From: Theristus sp. LFF4_11
Lineage: Eukaryota > Nematoda > Chromadorea > Monhysterida > Xyalidae
DNA: 64,000 bases
Assembly (NCBI GenBank): GCA_030248135.1
Contig: JASANC010005680.1
Span: 1 to 64,000, forward strand
Reading direction: 5' to 3'
The notes under the pieces were generated by a model. It ran no database searches and was not told the DNA's origin. It saw only the letters and a list, made by a program, of their open reading frames with translations. Position 1 is the first letter of the stretch, and every line of letters starts with the position of its first letter. Both the position numbers and the translations under genes were made by a program. Below, piece by piece: positions 11,701 to 23,474 of the stretch.

Positions 11701-14700
11701 ACGTTTCACCAGTTATTGCTGTGACGTTTTGACATTTCCAAAGATCCATCAACCATTCACTACGACGTTTTACAGTATTCCAAAGATGCACCAACTTTGA
11801 TAAACGTCAAATTCTTGTAGAACTCCGGATCCATCGATGGTAACTCGTCGAACGGACTGAACTTGCGACCCAAAATGTTGCTGAGGAAAAAGTGCGCAAA
11901 CGGCGTCTCCACGACAATACCCTGAGAAGAAAAAACTGCTTTAACTCAATCAAATGACACAAACAATCCGGTGATTCGTTGTTTTGCGAAACAGAATTGA
12001 AAACGTAAAAACGCTTTGAATTAAAAAAAACCAATAAAAAACGAAGCGAAACGGTAAACGGAACCGACAGCCTGATAAAAGCTTCTTAAACCAGAACACG
12101 AAACCAAAAACCAAACCGAACGAAAACTGAAATGCTCACTTCATAAACGGCCTTCGCCAACATGCGCCCGACGAAGTCAAACAACGCCAGGTGATTCTCG
12201 TGGACACCGGACAGCGGCGACGGGTAGAGGCGAGCCTCGCTGGTCGTCTGCAGAGGAAAAGTGCTCTTACGAAAGTGTGTACAAAAGTTTCCAAAACAAC
12301 AACGTTTCAAGTTTTTCGAGAGAAAAAACTTGCTCACCTTGAACAGGCTAAGCGACGGATCGAACACTTTGCTGATTGACTCCTCCAGGAATTCCTTGAA
12401 CACACCGTGCTGATCAATGCCAGCCTCGTCGAGACCCTGTAGATGTGGAGAAAATGAAAGACATGAAAATACAGGGTCAGCCAACGCAACCCGATAGTCA
12501 ACAGTTCCATATCTGATTTCAAAATTACTTATTTGTAAACAGTTCAGCCCAGCTAAGCTACCAATCAGCTACCGTAAAACACGAAATCAACCAATCAATC
12601 AGCTAACTCCGCAGTTTTTCCACACACCATCCAACATTATTCCGCCTCATTCGCATGAAAATATGCCAACACCCAAATCACCTGTTCGTTGACAAACTTC
12701 ACACGTATGGTGCCTTTCAGCGTGTTCGTGTCCAACAGCGACAACTGTCGGTAGCCGTCTTCAACGAGGCGTGCTCTGCAAAGAAAAAAAATCAATTTCG
12801 AAGAAACGCACAATAATAACATGTGAACAGCGTGCAAGCGCGGCCAAACTTCGTCCGCTCCCATGGCACGATTAAAAAAAGCCACGTCTCAGCTAGATTT
12901 TGAAACAGCTTTCCTAGCAGACCACCACTGAACACATGGCTTGAACCAGACACATGGCTGGACTGGAGGTACCACAGACCACAGTGTCCGTTTGTTTGCC
13001 GGACCAGCAAATCGCTTTTCGAGCAAAGAAATCTAGACCCCGCTCGCCCGACCAGCAGGGTAGCGCACCGCCGTGGTACCCCACAAGTGCGTGAGGTACC
13101 CCTCAGCCGCCCAAACCCACCGGTGCACCGTGATCAGCGGCGCGTTCGCAGCGGCGGCCGACGTCACGGCGCCGAATTCGTCCACGTCGTCGCCGATACC
13201 GAGGCGCTCGCGATCGGCGCGCACGTACGAACGCAACAGTTGCACTCGCTGCAAGCATCGTTGAAATAAGGGTGGATCAGTCAAACGTGTCGCTCCGAAA
13301 TGACGTCATTTGGTTTCAAAAAGGCCCGTCTGGTCGTGCACAAGCGCCAGAGTTTCTCAGTTTCGTTTTCTCAACTGTTTTTTCGCCTGGAGAAATCAGC
13401 CAAACTGACAGTCTGCCATGCTGAACGTCATAAGCGCCTGTTTCTGAGCACATGACGAACGCACAGACAATAAACTCCAAGTAGTCCAACAACAACTGAG
13501 ATCGTTCCAAAAAACCTTAAACAAAGCGTCCACGCACGTCTTTATGCGGCAGGATATGCGGTATCCGTTGGAGGAGCGCTTGCGCTTTGCGGTTTTCACG
13601 CTTCAATTCGCTGACGAACGCCGACGCTTTGATGTCCCTGCAATAATGACGACATAAAGAGTTACATCAAAAGTTCCGTTGTTTCTGTTGTAATCAACCA
13701 ACGAGTTCAGTAGTGAGATCACTACATGACAAGAATAGGGATGGAGCCGGTTCCGGTCCGGATTCCGGCGCCTAAAATTGGATCCGGATCCGGTCCGGAT
13801 TCCGGCGCAATTTTGCCGGATCCGGCCGGATCCGGCCGGAATGGCCGAGACCCGCGAATTAACCAGTTGATTCCTCCGTTTCAGAGCTGTTCAATGGTTT
13901 GACAAATTTGTTTCGGTGCTTTGTTGGTTTTGTTGTTGTGCATTTTACATGTGATCAGTGAGCGTTTCTTTAGTTTAGTGTTCTGTTCAATTGTAAATGG
14001 TTCACTGCTTTTGTCTTGAGTGGTAAACTTATGTGCAGCATCGTCCACTTTAAAAAGCGTGGCTGCCAGCTTTTGGCCGACGTTGTTGATGAACAATAAC
14101 AGGTGTTTTTTGAAATCAGCCATCTTCGTTGGTCATATTCAGTTAGCTGTCAAACAGTTGCTTTTTTGTGAGCCCCAGAACACCAGCGATTTTAGCGACG
14201 TGTGTTACCGTGGGTGTGCGGGGGTGCCGTGATCCCCTAAAACCCGATAACCCCCCCCCCCCCCAACGACGAATCCACGAGACGACGAATCCATTTCAGT
14301 GGTGTTGCCCGCCGTTTGCGCACTGAAGCAGCGCATCGAACAAGTCGATGCGAGTTGCATTGGTACGACGAAAAAACGCTGCTGACCAGCATCATCGACA
14401 CACGCTTCCGTACGCTTTTCCACAACGAATCCAACATCATGGCCACGTACGTTGATCCGCGATTCAAGAATACTGCAGACGTCTTCGAAAATGAAGGCGC
14501 GATTCGTTGTGAACTACTTCACATTGCAAAGAAAATCTTGAAACGACCGGAGACGCCCACAAACTGCGACGATACATCCGAGATCGCGAACAACGACGAT
14601 TACGAAAGTGAACGCGAGCCCGAACCAAAAAAGAAATCGACTGGCCTCTACGGAGGCATCGAGTTTCACGCTGCGCGACCGCGCAACCCGTCAGGCGAAT

Positions 14701-17700
14701 CCAGTCTCGAAGACGAACTACGCGGCGAAATGAATATGTACGAGTCGGATGATTTTATCGACGAACCGGACAAAAGCGATCTGATGCTAGACTTTTGGCG
14801 GCTGAACTCGTCTAAATACCCCAAACTATCGTCAATCGCGCGCAGCTACCTGGCACCGCTACCAACAAGCGTGGCAAGCGAACGAATGTTCTCTGAAGCC
14901 AGGCAGGTGTTTGTGTACAGCCGATCTTGTCTGTCAACTCAGAACGCCGAAAAGGTCAAAAAAAAGTTTCTGAATGGAGTGTTGCCAGCACTTATCCCTA
15001 TGCGATGTGAATTTTGCCAATTGTTGTTATTGTAATTTTTGGTTGGTTCACGTGCTGTGTCTTGCTGACTTTGTTTCTGTGTCAGTGCTGTTTTATGCTG
15101 AAAATGTGATGAAAAAGCGACGAAATGTGCCTAGATGTTTTTTAGACATAAAAAGGCCATTCCGGTCCGGATTCCGGCAATTTTTGCCGGATCCGGCCCG
15201 GCCGGAATGGGCTTTTGCCGGATCCGGCCCGGATTCCGGCAAATTTGCCGGATCCATCCCTAGACAAGAAAGATATCAGAAAGCGGACAAAAATGCAGAC
15301 ACAAACGTGATGAGCCAGAATTTTTCGTTCGCTGTGAATTTTCGGCGACAGTCTCGCCCGTAAAGCACCATGTTCAAACTGTGTACCGTGCTGTACAACG
15401 AGTGCGTATTTAGTGATTTCACGTCTGAAATAAGACAGCAATTGTGAGAAATGCACAAAACTTATGAATTTTAACAACACGCGGTGTTTTGTTAATCAGA
15501 ATATTCGCTTTCGAACAACAACAGCAAATCACCAGAACAGACCACCCCGCAAGCATTCGTATTTCTCAAAACACACACACGCGCACTGACCGATGAGTCC
15601 GTCCCAAACAGCCTTGAACAGAAAGCAGTTCGTGAATTTCGCCATCGCCGTTAACTGAGCGAGTGTGAATGGCGTTTGCTTCTCGTACATCTCTTGTTCG
15701 TCGAGGATGCTGGAAAAAAGGAGGAAAGTTCAATCGAAAGCGAACATGCTGATTGATTGCATATGGTTAAAAAACGTATTCACAGCGAAAAACAAGGAGT
15801 CCGCAAAAACGTCATCTACCGTATTCAGTTCGGTCTCAACACGATATTGCCTCAAAAATCGTCAGGGAGAATCACTGAGACCCAGTGTCGTGTCGAGATC
15901 GAATATAACGTATTACGCAAGCCACTGTTTCTTGCGGTTTCGTCTGGCAAGCGTATACCGCGGGCCCCACGGCTCGTCAGTACGAGAAGGCCCGTGGGAC
16001 AAGAACGTCGACAGACACTATCTTCCCACCTGACCTTCACCACCACCAATCAACCAGGGAATATGCAAAAAAACGACAACAGCCAATCAGCTCGCTGCCA
16101 AACAATAATCGCAGAATTGCAACGCAAACCGCCCCCAGACGTACGTCAGCAGCGTCGCGGCGGTGTCGCAAAAGAGCGCGAGTATTTGAAACTCCGGGTT
16201 GGTCGCTTTCGGATTGTCGGCAAGCGCGTCCAGGAACGGCTTCAGACCGTCGCCGGCGCCGAGATACGAGATGAAAGACCAGAGCTTCGGCAGCAGGAAA
16301 TCGTCGCGGCAGAGACCTGGAAAACACGATCGATATGAGCTGGGTGGGGTGGGATGGGAACTGAAAGAACGACAAAATGTTTGATGGCGATATGAGAAAT
16401 GACAGGTTACATGATGACAAACTCAACGACGACATCATGACGGAATCGGAAACAAACGACATGGAAAGAACCGTGGCACACCACACGGAGCAATGTTCTC
16501 AAACCGGAGCGTGGTCTCGCAGCGAAGTTTGAAATTGAAACCCCTCGCGGACATACCATTCAGGCAAAAAAACCACTCGCATGATCTTAAGGGGACAGCC
16601 CTCTTTAGTAGACCACATTGCACGGGTCTCTGGCGGTATTGGATCCAACTGTTGTTGTCGTTGTTGTCCTACCTGAAAGGATATCGGTCCTCAGTTGCGT
16701 GAACGTGTGCAGCGCCGTTTGGTACAGCGAACAGACGAGCGCCGTCAGTGTCGTCTCGGGTGAGCCGAATCGTTGCGAGCGACCTGTAAATGTTCGAAAA
16801 AAACAGTTTCCACCAACACAATCGTGGCCTGGGTGGTAGCGCGTTAGACTACTGTCCGTGCGTTCGGGGGATCGAGTAAAGGCACTTAATGACAGAGAAA
16901 ACTCTATGGGCACCCTACTCGACGGCGTTTGGTATGTGTTAGCCCCAAGCAACTAAAAACATCGCCTAAAATTTTCAACAACAACAACTTCCGATTCTAC
17001 GACATCCTCTCCTCTACTGATCCCCAAAAGAGTAATATTGAACGGAGCTTTGTTCTCAAAGCTTCGACTAAAAAAGAGAGACCAACCGGTCGCACGGCCA
17101 GTCGAGATCGTCATGATTGAAGTTGGTTTGTCTAAAATTTTCTTCAGCAGCGCTCGGGCGGAGGCGGTGAGCTCTTTCGTTGCGGCCAGTTGAGTCGTTA
17201 ACGTCGGACGGGGCTGAAGGAATTCTGGCATTTGAATCTGGCATGCTGATTGGCTGCATCAATCTTGGGCAGGGGACCAAGGGAAGTGAGCGGAAATTGA
17301 AAACACAGCCAATCAGGTGATTGCAAATGCCTATTATTTACAGCTCAATGTGGATTGATTGGAAATACCAGTTGGTTTGACGTCCATGCGAGAGATAAAT
17401 GGGCACCTCTCTCAGCACACCAAAAACAATAAAGTTCAACAAAAGCACAAACAAAACCCCCAAAACGACTCCGAAAAATCTCGCCAAGCCCACCTTAGCA
17501 GCAGAATCACCGGCGCTCGTGCCAGCTGCAGGCGCTGTCTGCTGCTGCTGCGGCTTGCTACTCCCAGCCTCGGCCGCCTGCGCTTCAGCAATGGTGATCA
17601 AATCACGAAACAAACACTGCACCATGTCACGTGACCAGAGCAACTGCAGCTGCGCGATCACGCGCGGCATCGCCGTTTGCATGCTGCGTCGAATTGAAGA

Positions 17701-20700
17701 CAAAAAAATAGTTGTAGTTGTGCAAGGTTTCACTGATGCGACTGTACTCGAATGTGTCGGCGACGATTTGCTTGAGAACAATGCTCGTCTGTCGTGCTTA
17801 AGGGACATTTAGCAATTAGTTTTTTGTGTGTACGCAAAAACAACACATGTGCACAGGTGTTTTCGCCTATGGTCACCGGAAATTCTGGTTTGTTTGCCTT
17901 GATCGGTTGTTTTTTTCACGTGAAGGGATTCGCAAAACTGAGCAATCCGGTTTGCCGTACATCACGAGCGCATATTCAAGAGCACATGACGTCATTTCGG
18001 TCCGACAGATTCAAATAAATCAGCTCTATCAAATGTGGCAATTGTTGTCGTGCTGATTTCTCAGTGATTTTGGCCGAAAAGGGCAATTACATTCAAAAAA
18101 TCTGTCTGTAATCGCACGAAAAAAATTGCATGTTCGTCAAAAGCAGTGTCAGTTGAGGCAGTGCATCATGAATTAGACATCTGTCAACAGCTCGACTTGA
18201 CAACGCAAAGTGCGACATTCTGACAGCGTGCAATTATCGCACAGCAGAAGTGGGGCGCAAGTTGCACTCCCAGTTGCGTGTGCGCACTCAACAACACTGT
18301 CGATGTGGACATTTCGCAATTCACATAACGAATCGAATTCGAAACATAAAGAGCCCCATCAGTAAGTTTCAAAAACAACTTCAACTTGTTTTTCATGCAT
18401 TTCAACTCTGTGTTCAACTTCAACTCTTCAACTTCAAATTGACGATCTTCAGTTTTCAACCGTGAACCAAAAATTCAAAACCAACAAGAAAACGCGTTCA
18501 CGCCTCACCGCTCGTCGAGTTTACTGGCGAACCAGCCCAGCACCGGGTGCCAGTGCGCGGTGTTGGACTTCTTGCAGTCACTGGTGTGACCGTCGCTGCG
18601 ACAACGCGACAACAGCGAGCTGACGACACTCTGCGAACAACTGGCGGACGGTAAAAAATGGAAAAAACGAAAAGAAAGAAGTAAAAACTACGATTTCATT
18701 TCAGTCAAGTACACCGGGATCAGAATTTGTTAAAGGTCACTTCGGAAGACCGCGCACTTTTCTATCGTGACTTCACGCTGATCACAAGCGAATAAAGCAA
18801 CTCAATGACAACAAACAAATCAAAACACAACAAAACGCCACTGCACATACCGTGAAGTCGAGCAGGTTCTCCACCAGTGCCTGAAAACGAAACAAAGATT
18901 GCATGCAACTAAAATTCAAGGCAAACATTACATTCAGCCAGTTTCACTCTTGCAGCTTTAGTTGTGTGTTTTCACGGTACCATGTTGAGTATTGAGTTGT
19001 TGCATCAACGAGCACTATCGGCGATTGTGCACCAACTCAAACGTGCAAAAGCAGCTAATCCAAATCAATCGGCTGTGTTCCACTGATTCCAATCATGGAC
19101 GCTGTGAGGGAGAGAGGAGTGGTGGTGGGGTGGTGCCATCGCGGGATGAACATACCGCAAAATTGTGGAAAAACTGCACCCAGGTCCTTCAAACCCTCAG
19201 ACCGGAGTAAACATTGGAGTTACCCTGTCCAATTCTAAACTCCCATTCACACACTGACCCCCTTCTGCAGCCATCCGAGATGCACCAAGTTTGCCAGCAG
19301 ACACAACGCCCCCGGCGCTTTCATGTCCGCCATCAGTTTACAACTGTCCAGGCGTTCACCATTACAGAGTGTCACCGTGCGTGCGAACGTGTTATTCGTG
19401 ATCAACAGGGTGTTGCTCTGGAAAGCGGGGAGAAAAGTAAAAAGTGGCGTGAAAAAAGTAAACAATAATCAAACGCCATTTGAAACCATTAATGCAAATA
19501 CATATTTGAACTGGAGGCGCTCATTGGTTGCACCCGGGGATTTTGCGACCAATCAATGAGCGAGCAGCCGTGCAGCGCAAAAAAGGCAAAATCAAAAAAG
19601 TTACAGTCGAGCTGAAAATCACGGGCAATCAGCTGATTGGCTGCTTTTGAATTGCGCTCACTAGTTGCTAGTTATCCAGCCAAGCCCATAATCAGCATGC
19701 CAGCAGCCAGCGGAATGCACCAATAGCCTAATGCCTAAATTTTACGGATTCACTGCACTCGGTGTCTCAGCTGAGTCCACCAACCTCGACGGTGATCAGC
19801 TGCAAATGGTAGACCATCGCTGGCGTGGTGAGTATTTTGCACACAAACTCAACCAGAACTTTCTCGGCGAAACTCGTCTGCAGTAACGGCCTGAAGACGG
19901 ACGTGAAAATAGTGGCTTCACAAAACAGCAAAAATAAAACTGTCAAAGCTAACACGCTATGAAACGAAATATGAAAAATGGCATCTCCAAACGATTAGCC
20001 CTACCCACCCCACCTGCTTAGCCCCACCCGCTTAACCCTACGCCCCTACCTGAGTGCCAAAATGATGACCGCCTTCAATGGTTCGGCGCGAAGAGACGGG
20101 TTGTTCTGACAAAGCGCTGTTCGCGAAAATGCCTAAAAGTTTTGAAAAAAAAATGCAAAACGTTCAGTTCATGTTTGGGCCCGTAAATGTAACGTAATGT
20201 AAATGTAACAAACGTAAATGTACTGAATCACACAAACACCATCATTGCATGGCATGACAAAAGAAATCAAAAAAGTTTGACAAATCGAAACATCGATTCC
20301 CACAACATTTATCACCAGTTCAAAAACCAAAACCGAAAACCGAAAAACGCTCTCTCCAACCGATAGCCGATCGTAAAAGCCGCGCGCCACCAAATCAGCG
20401 ACAATGTTCGCGCACAGTTGATTCAACGTCGTCCGCAGTACCGAACCGGCTGGGACGCTTTTCAGAACGCCCCAGGTGTTCGTGGACGTGAACACAACCA
20501 GTGTGTGCAGGTAGAGACTGGCGCTTTTCGAGTCCGACGGAAGGTCCATCTGAGAGAAGAGAACGCAGCGGTTTTGCGTTTGAGGGCGTGGGTTTCGAAA
20601 TTCGATGAAAATGCTTGGGCGTGCAGTGTCGTTCGACGGCGTGGTTCTGATTTCAGAGCCGCAAAGGCATTGATATATGCGACCAAACCTAGCAGAATGG

Positions 20701-22076
20701 CCGAAACAGTGCAACAAAACACAAAAGTATGCAATTTTTTCGACACAATTCCGAACTTGCAACGTTCGCACAATCGCACTTGCCTGCAATGCCGTCAGCT
20801 TGACCAAGCAAGTCCAGAGTAAGGACTTCACCGTTTGCACCCATGCAGCGAAATGCTGTTTTGTAAGTGCGAGCGAGATGCAGCTGGTCTGGAGAAAAAT
20901 TGCAAAACGAATTGTGCTGAATAAATGAAACTGCGTTTATTGGTCTGGTATCCAAAACTGACTTCTGCCATCACAGGCGAATGAAAACTGAAACAACTTT
21001 CTGAACCGTGTCAGACGTCTTGTGCGAAAAGTCTGTCACTGAAACAAGTTCACAGATTCACACCAAAAATGAGAAAAAAACCTGTTTGTCGGTCGCTTCC
21101 GAGCTCGTGATCCAATATCGGCAGAGTTTCTCGAAACGCTGAAGAAAAAAGAAACAAAAATAAAGAAAAAAAACATTTCTGACAACTAGAAAAATAATTG
21201 AATGAATTTTACTGTGCCATTCAAACAGTTGGTAGATCAAGGTGAACACAAAAACCCACGCGCCTCTCTATTGATGGTGGTCTTTTGAACGAACAGCAAC
21301 TTGCGCGTCACGACAAATGCATTCGAAGCTGAAAATGTGAATTTGTCGACCATTAAAAAAACCGAAAACGAACAAAAACGTCGGTCAATGAAATGGCGCA
21401 AAACAAAAACACGCCGACAAACCCGATGGAAGTATCGGGCATTTTCCGAGCTCCACGAACGGCTGCAACAGCTCGTCGGCGGATTGTCTGTAATGTTTTT
21501 GAGAAAGTATTTCTTTTCAATTCTAAAAAAAAATTAAAGACTGACAAGAGAAACACAAAAATGCTTGTTTATTAATTCGCTCACATCCATTCTGAGCGAA
21601 CAGCACGTCGCACCAGCACGCCTCGGTGCCATGCCTGCGAAATGAAAACGCACGGAGAGTTAAGCGGCATTCATGAAACAGTATTTAATGATGCGTAGCT
21701 GTGTTAAAACATAGCATATTCATGTTTCATGAATGCACCTTTAAAGAAACGATTGAAGAGAATTGAATGAACTGAGAATTACAGAAAACTGAAGAGATTG
21801 AACAGAGACTGAACAAGGCTCAACTGAGTGGCAGTGGCAGACACGGAGTTTGAGTCGACAAAAAAGTGACGAAAAAAAGTAAAAAAGCAGCAAATGGTGA
21901 GACAATGGACAGGACACTGAATTCACACAAAACTCAGCTTTTCGACAATCGACAAACCTACAAACCTGAATTTTGAGTGCGCTGGCTTGTTTCCGCTGGT
22001 CAAGTGCTCGTTTTTCACGTTCTGCATTCAGCGAAGCGACGAATTCCGTGCGCTCGTTTGATGGTAAACTGAACAT
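8770..22076 (-). CDS. UBE3B: UBE3B: HECT-type E3 ubiquitin-protein ligase
   Basis: About 29 exons follow human UBE3B from end to end. The start exon (21966-22076) is followed by an IQ-like basic helix exon (21585-21634). Further exons lie at about 21423-21487, 21260-21328, 21082-21142, 20785-20888, 20352-20549, 20050-20130, 19786-19912, 19258-19422, 18851-18880, 18510-18631, 17495-17683, 17090-17215, 16672-16782, 16140-16316, 15590-15708, 15322-15420, 13542-13637, 13122-13262, 12684-12779, 12338-12437, 12141-12249, 11808-11922, 11257-11382, 10607-10743, 10059-10211, 9418-9507 and 8770-8962. The HECT domain occupies the exons from about 12779 down. The catalytic cysteine lies in [16 protein letters not shown] (codon 8869-8871) and the protein ends in GFELS as in mammals. 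HECT ligases take ubiquitin from an E2 onto this cysteine and pass it to a substrate. One phase join (21260 to 21142) did not resolve by hand. Introns hold a hAT element, a SINE and a 56-bp array. Confidence 0.93.
9576..9754. repeat. Dispersed repeat copy 1 (intron of UBE3B)
   Basis: This stretch starts near tgttcgtcaaaagcagtgtc and ends at tgcgcactcaacaacgctgtc. It is almost identical to 18127-18303 in another intron of the same gene, apart from about 7 bp around the aattagacagctcg segment and single-base changes. Confidence 0.85.
10731..11155 (-). repeat. 56-bp tandem array copying the UBE3B 3' splice site
   Basis: Eight copies spaced by exactly 56 bp have their splice-junction positions at about 10744, 10800, 10856, 10912, 10968, 11024, 11080 and 11136. 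On the minus strand each contains tttgcag/catcagctacatcca, which is the polypyrimidine end, AG and first bases of the exon starting at 10743. In copies 5 and 6 the AG is changed to GG. The array fills most of the 513-bp intron between exons 11257-11382 and 10607-10743. Confidence 0.92.
11437..11592. mobile_element. Palindromic MITE, family B copy
   Basis: The left arm attggttggtgatcacgtga and right arm with tacatcacgtcgtgatcagc are imperfect inverted repeats. The centre contains Ccgccc-type sequence. Related copies lie near 28838, 52365, 55300 and 59400. Confidence 0.65.
13289..13490. mobile_element. MITE, family C copy
   Basis: It begins with aaacgtgtcgctccgaaatg and has acgtcat, gcgccagagtttctcagttt and aaatcagccaaactgacagt blocks shared with copies near 6370, 26545 and 48735. 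It lies in a UBE3B intron. Confidence 0.5.
13728..13735. repeat. hAT target-site duplication, left
   Basis: The 8-bp word gacaagaa is repeated exactly at 15263-15270. Confidence 0.9.
13736..15262 (+). mobile_element. hAT DNA transposon, internally deleted, in a UBE3B intron
   Basis: Termini are tagggatggagccgg on the left and the complementary ccggatccatcccta on the right, flanked by the perfect 8-bp duplication gacaagaa. Both subterminal regions are packed with ccggatccgg-type repeats. Only the C-terminal part of a transposase remains, so the 1,527-bp element is non-autonomous. It is intronic and on the opposite strand to UBE3B. Confidence 0.93.
14290..15035 (+). pseudogene. hAT transposase remnant with C-terminal dimerisation domain
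   Basis: The reading frame from about 14375 to 15035 encodes the hAT C-terminal dimerisation region, with [20 protein letters not shown], the signature [13 protein letters not shown] and [12 protein letters not shown]. Upstream, [14 protein letters not shown] is in a different frame and leads into TSIIDTRFR only after a shift near 14360-14375, so a frameshift is present. The zinc finger and RNase H-like catalytic core expected earlier in the protein are missing. It cannot encode a working transposase. Confidence 0.85.
15263..15270. repeat. hAT target-site duplication, right
   Basis: gacaagaa, identical to 13728-13735. Confidence 0.9.
16822..16990 (+). mobile_element. tRNA-derived SINE, copy 1 (plus orientation)
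   Basis: The head has an A-box-like ggtggtagcgcgttagac and a B-box-like gttcgggggatcgagt, the internal promoter pattern of a tRNA. The body includes ggcacttaatgacagagaaa and caccctactcgacggcgttt. The tail ends in aaaattttcaacaacaacaa. It lies in a UBE3B intron, opposite to the gene. Confidence 0.75.
17220..17350. mobile_element. Small palindromic repeat related to MITE family B
   Basis: The stretch ggcatttgaatctggcatgc at the left faces gattgcaaatgcctattatt at the right. A similar unit is at 26262-26390. It lies in a UBE3B intron. Confidence 0.4.
17815..18025. mobile_element. MITE, family C copy
   Basis: It contains ttttcgcctatggtcaccgg and gcacatgacgtcatttcggt blocks shared with other family C copies. 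It lies in a UBE3B intron. Confidence 0.45.
18127..18303. repeat. Dispersed repeat copy 2 (intron of UBE3B)
   Basis: Nearly identical to 9576-9754, same orientation. It ends just before a family-specific breakpoint at caacactgtc. Confidence 0.85.
21664..21745. mobile_element. Palindromic MITE, family A
   Basis: agcggcattcatgaaacagt on the left and gtttcatgaatgcacct on the right form an inverted repeat flanked by TTAA-like sequence (gttaag, ctttaaa). It lies in the UBE3B intron between the first two exons' downstream sequence. Confidence 0.7.
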
Positions 22077-22455
22077 TGTTCTTAATTTTGATCAATTTGT
22101 GTCCGCTTCAAATCAAAATCAGACGCGCGCCGCATTGTGAGCATCCAATGTTCTCCCTGCGTGCGACGACGATCGGGATCGATCAGATCAGACCAAACCG
22201 AAGTGACGACGTACGAACCACAACTTGGCGCTGTCCCATTCTATTTTGGTTCATTTCCATTCGTCATGTGTTTTGCACTTTTGCTACGCTACTTTTTAAA
22301 AAACAAACAAACAACCAGTCCCTAAAAGAAAATTACCGGTATATCTTTTTTGAAACGTTTATTGGGTTGTTCAGAACATTGTTCGTGCGGGCACGTGTGC
22401 GTGGTGGTGGCGAAACTGCGGACAAGTTGAAAACTGGAAACCAAAAAGGAAAGCG
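22077..22455. promoter_or_regulatory. Shared divergent promoter region of UBE3B and SDHAF4
   Basis: The UBE3B start (22076, minus) and SDHAF4 start (22456, plus) are 379 bp apart and face away from each other, so both 5' ends and core promoters should fall here. No TATA box with convincing spacing was seen. The inference rests on geometry alone. Confidence 0.5.
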
Positions 22456-22991
22456 ATGCAGTTCTTATTTTCAACATCTCGGTGCGTTTTCTCGCGATTA
22501 CTGGAACAAAATGGACGAACAATCGCACAAAGACGTCTTTTTATCACACTGTTACCTTGCTCCACTCTGACAACGTCGACAACATCAAACGCAAATCAAA
22601 GCAGCATCAACACAGAGCAGAAAGTCGCCAAAAAACGAATGGATGTCGTGCGAGAAAAAACACCGGTCGGCAGGTTTGCAAGACTCCGTTTTTTGACTGA
22701 ATACGGGTGGGATAACGGATACGGCTGTTACAGTCTTCTTGACCGTTTCACAGCTTCCCGGTGAAAATTTCAGAAACCGCCAAAGTTTGATTCAGATTGG
22801 ACGAGTCTGAAGAAACGTCAAGGTCCACAGACAGCACGAGCAAAACGAGACACCGAGATGCAGAAAAGGAGCCGTTGAAAAAGTGGCCGGGTGGGGTGAA
22901 TCCGGAAACGGGCGAAATCGGCGGCCCCGCGGGACCGGAGCCAACCCGCTACGGCGACTGGGAACGCAAGGGCAGGTGTATCGATTTCTAG
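22456..22991 (+). CDS. SDHAF4: SDHAF4: succinate dehydrogenase assembly factor 4, mitochondrial
   Basis: Two exons, 22456-22673 and 22796-22991, join across a 122-bp GT-AG intron in phase, giving 137 residues. The N-terminus is basic and hydrophobic without acids ([16 protein letters not shown]), as expected for a mitochondrial targeting peptide. The junction makes TPVGRLDESEE. The C-terminus carries the family signature: [20 protein letters not shown], then [24 protein letters not shown]4 binds flavinated SDHA in the matrix and promotes its joining with SDHB during complex II assembly. The gene is head to head with UBE3B. A TTG codon upstream in exon 2 is not a start, because the splice join supplies the reading frame. 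Confidence 0.96.
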
Positions 22992-23151
22992 TCTCAGACA
23001 TTTTTTGGCACGATATTATAGTTTCCGATAAATGTACACATTTGCATACTTGTAATTGTCGGTCCAAAAAGTCATTGCCTGTTTAGTGTTTTGTGTCTGC
23101 GTGGTGATACGATAACAAGAAGTTCCCCACATCTTTTGTGTTGCTTTAGGG

Positions 23152-23215
23152 GCATTCATAAAGTCACACCAACGCGTCACTGAATACTGCTTCATGAATG
23201 CCGTTTTATGTATTC
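23152..23215. mobile_element. Palindromic MITE, family A (short copy)
   Basis: ggggcattcataaagtcaca and actgcttcatgaatgccgtt are the two ends. The left arm is damaged. Confidence 0.5.
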
Positions 23216-23339
23216 TGGACTGGTGGTAACGACCAGAAATGGACACAACTGTTCAGAACGGTGAAGAAACAAAACAGTGAAATAGCCAAGTGCGTCCGTA
23301 AATTCAAATGGTTCCGACCAGATAACTGACATGATTCTT

Positions 23340-23417
23340 CAGCGGCATTCATGAAGCGTAGCTGTGTTAAAACATAGTTATGCGGGCACTAAATACTGCT
23401 TCATGAATGCCGCTTTA
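23340..23417. mobile_element. Palindromic MITE, family A
   Basis: agcggcattcatgaagcgta and tactgcttcatgaatgccgc form terminal inverted repeats. It lies 58 bp beyond the SNAPC3 stop codon. Confidence 0.7.
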
Positions 23418-23474
23418 CAGATGAACAGATTAAACACAATTGAATTGCTTATAAAATCACGCAAACAAATCCGC

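Larger units (their letters stand above)
22992..23474. other. Intergenic DNA between SDHAF4 and SNAPC3, mostly MITE-derived
   Basis: It holds two family A palindromic MITEs (about 23152-23215 and 23340-23417). No further gene was recognised. SDHAF4 and SNAPC3 end towards each other here. Confidence 0.5.

Noticed and set aside
13881..14123. 80-codon minus-strand ORF inside the hAT element
   Set aside because: No hAT or other domain is visible and the strand is opposite to the transposase remnant.
19130..19215. Possible extra UBE3B exon (frame with [12 protein letters not shown])
   Set aside because: The flanking exons align continuously with the human protein without it.
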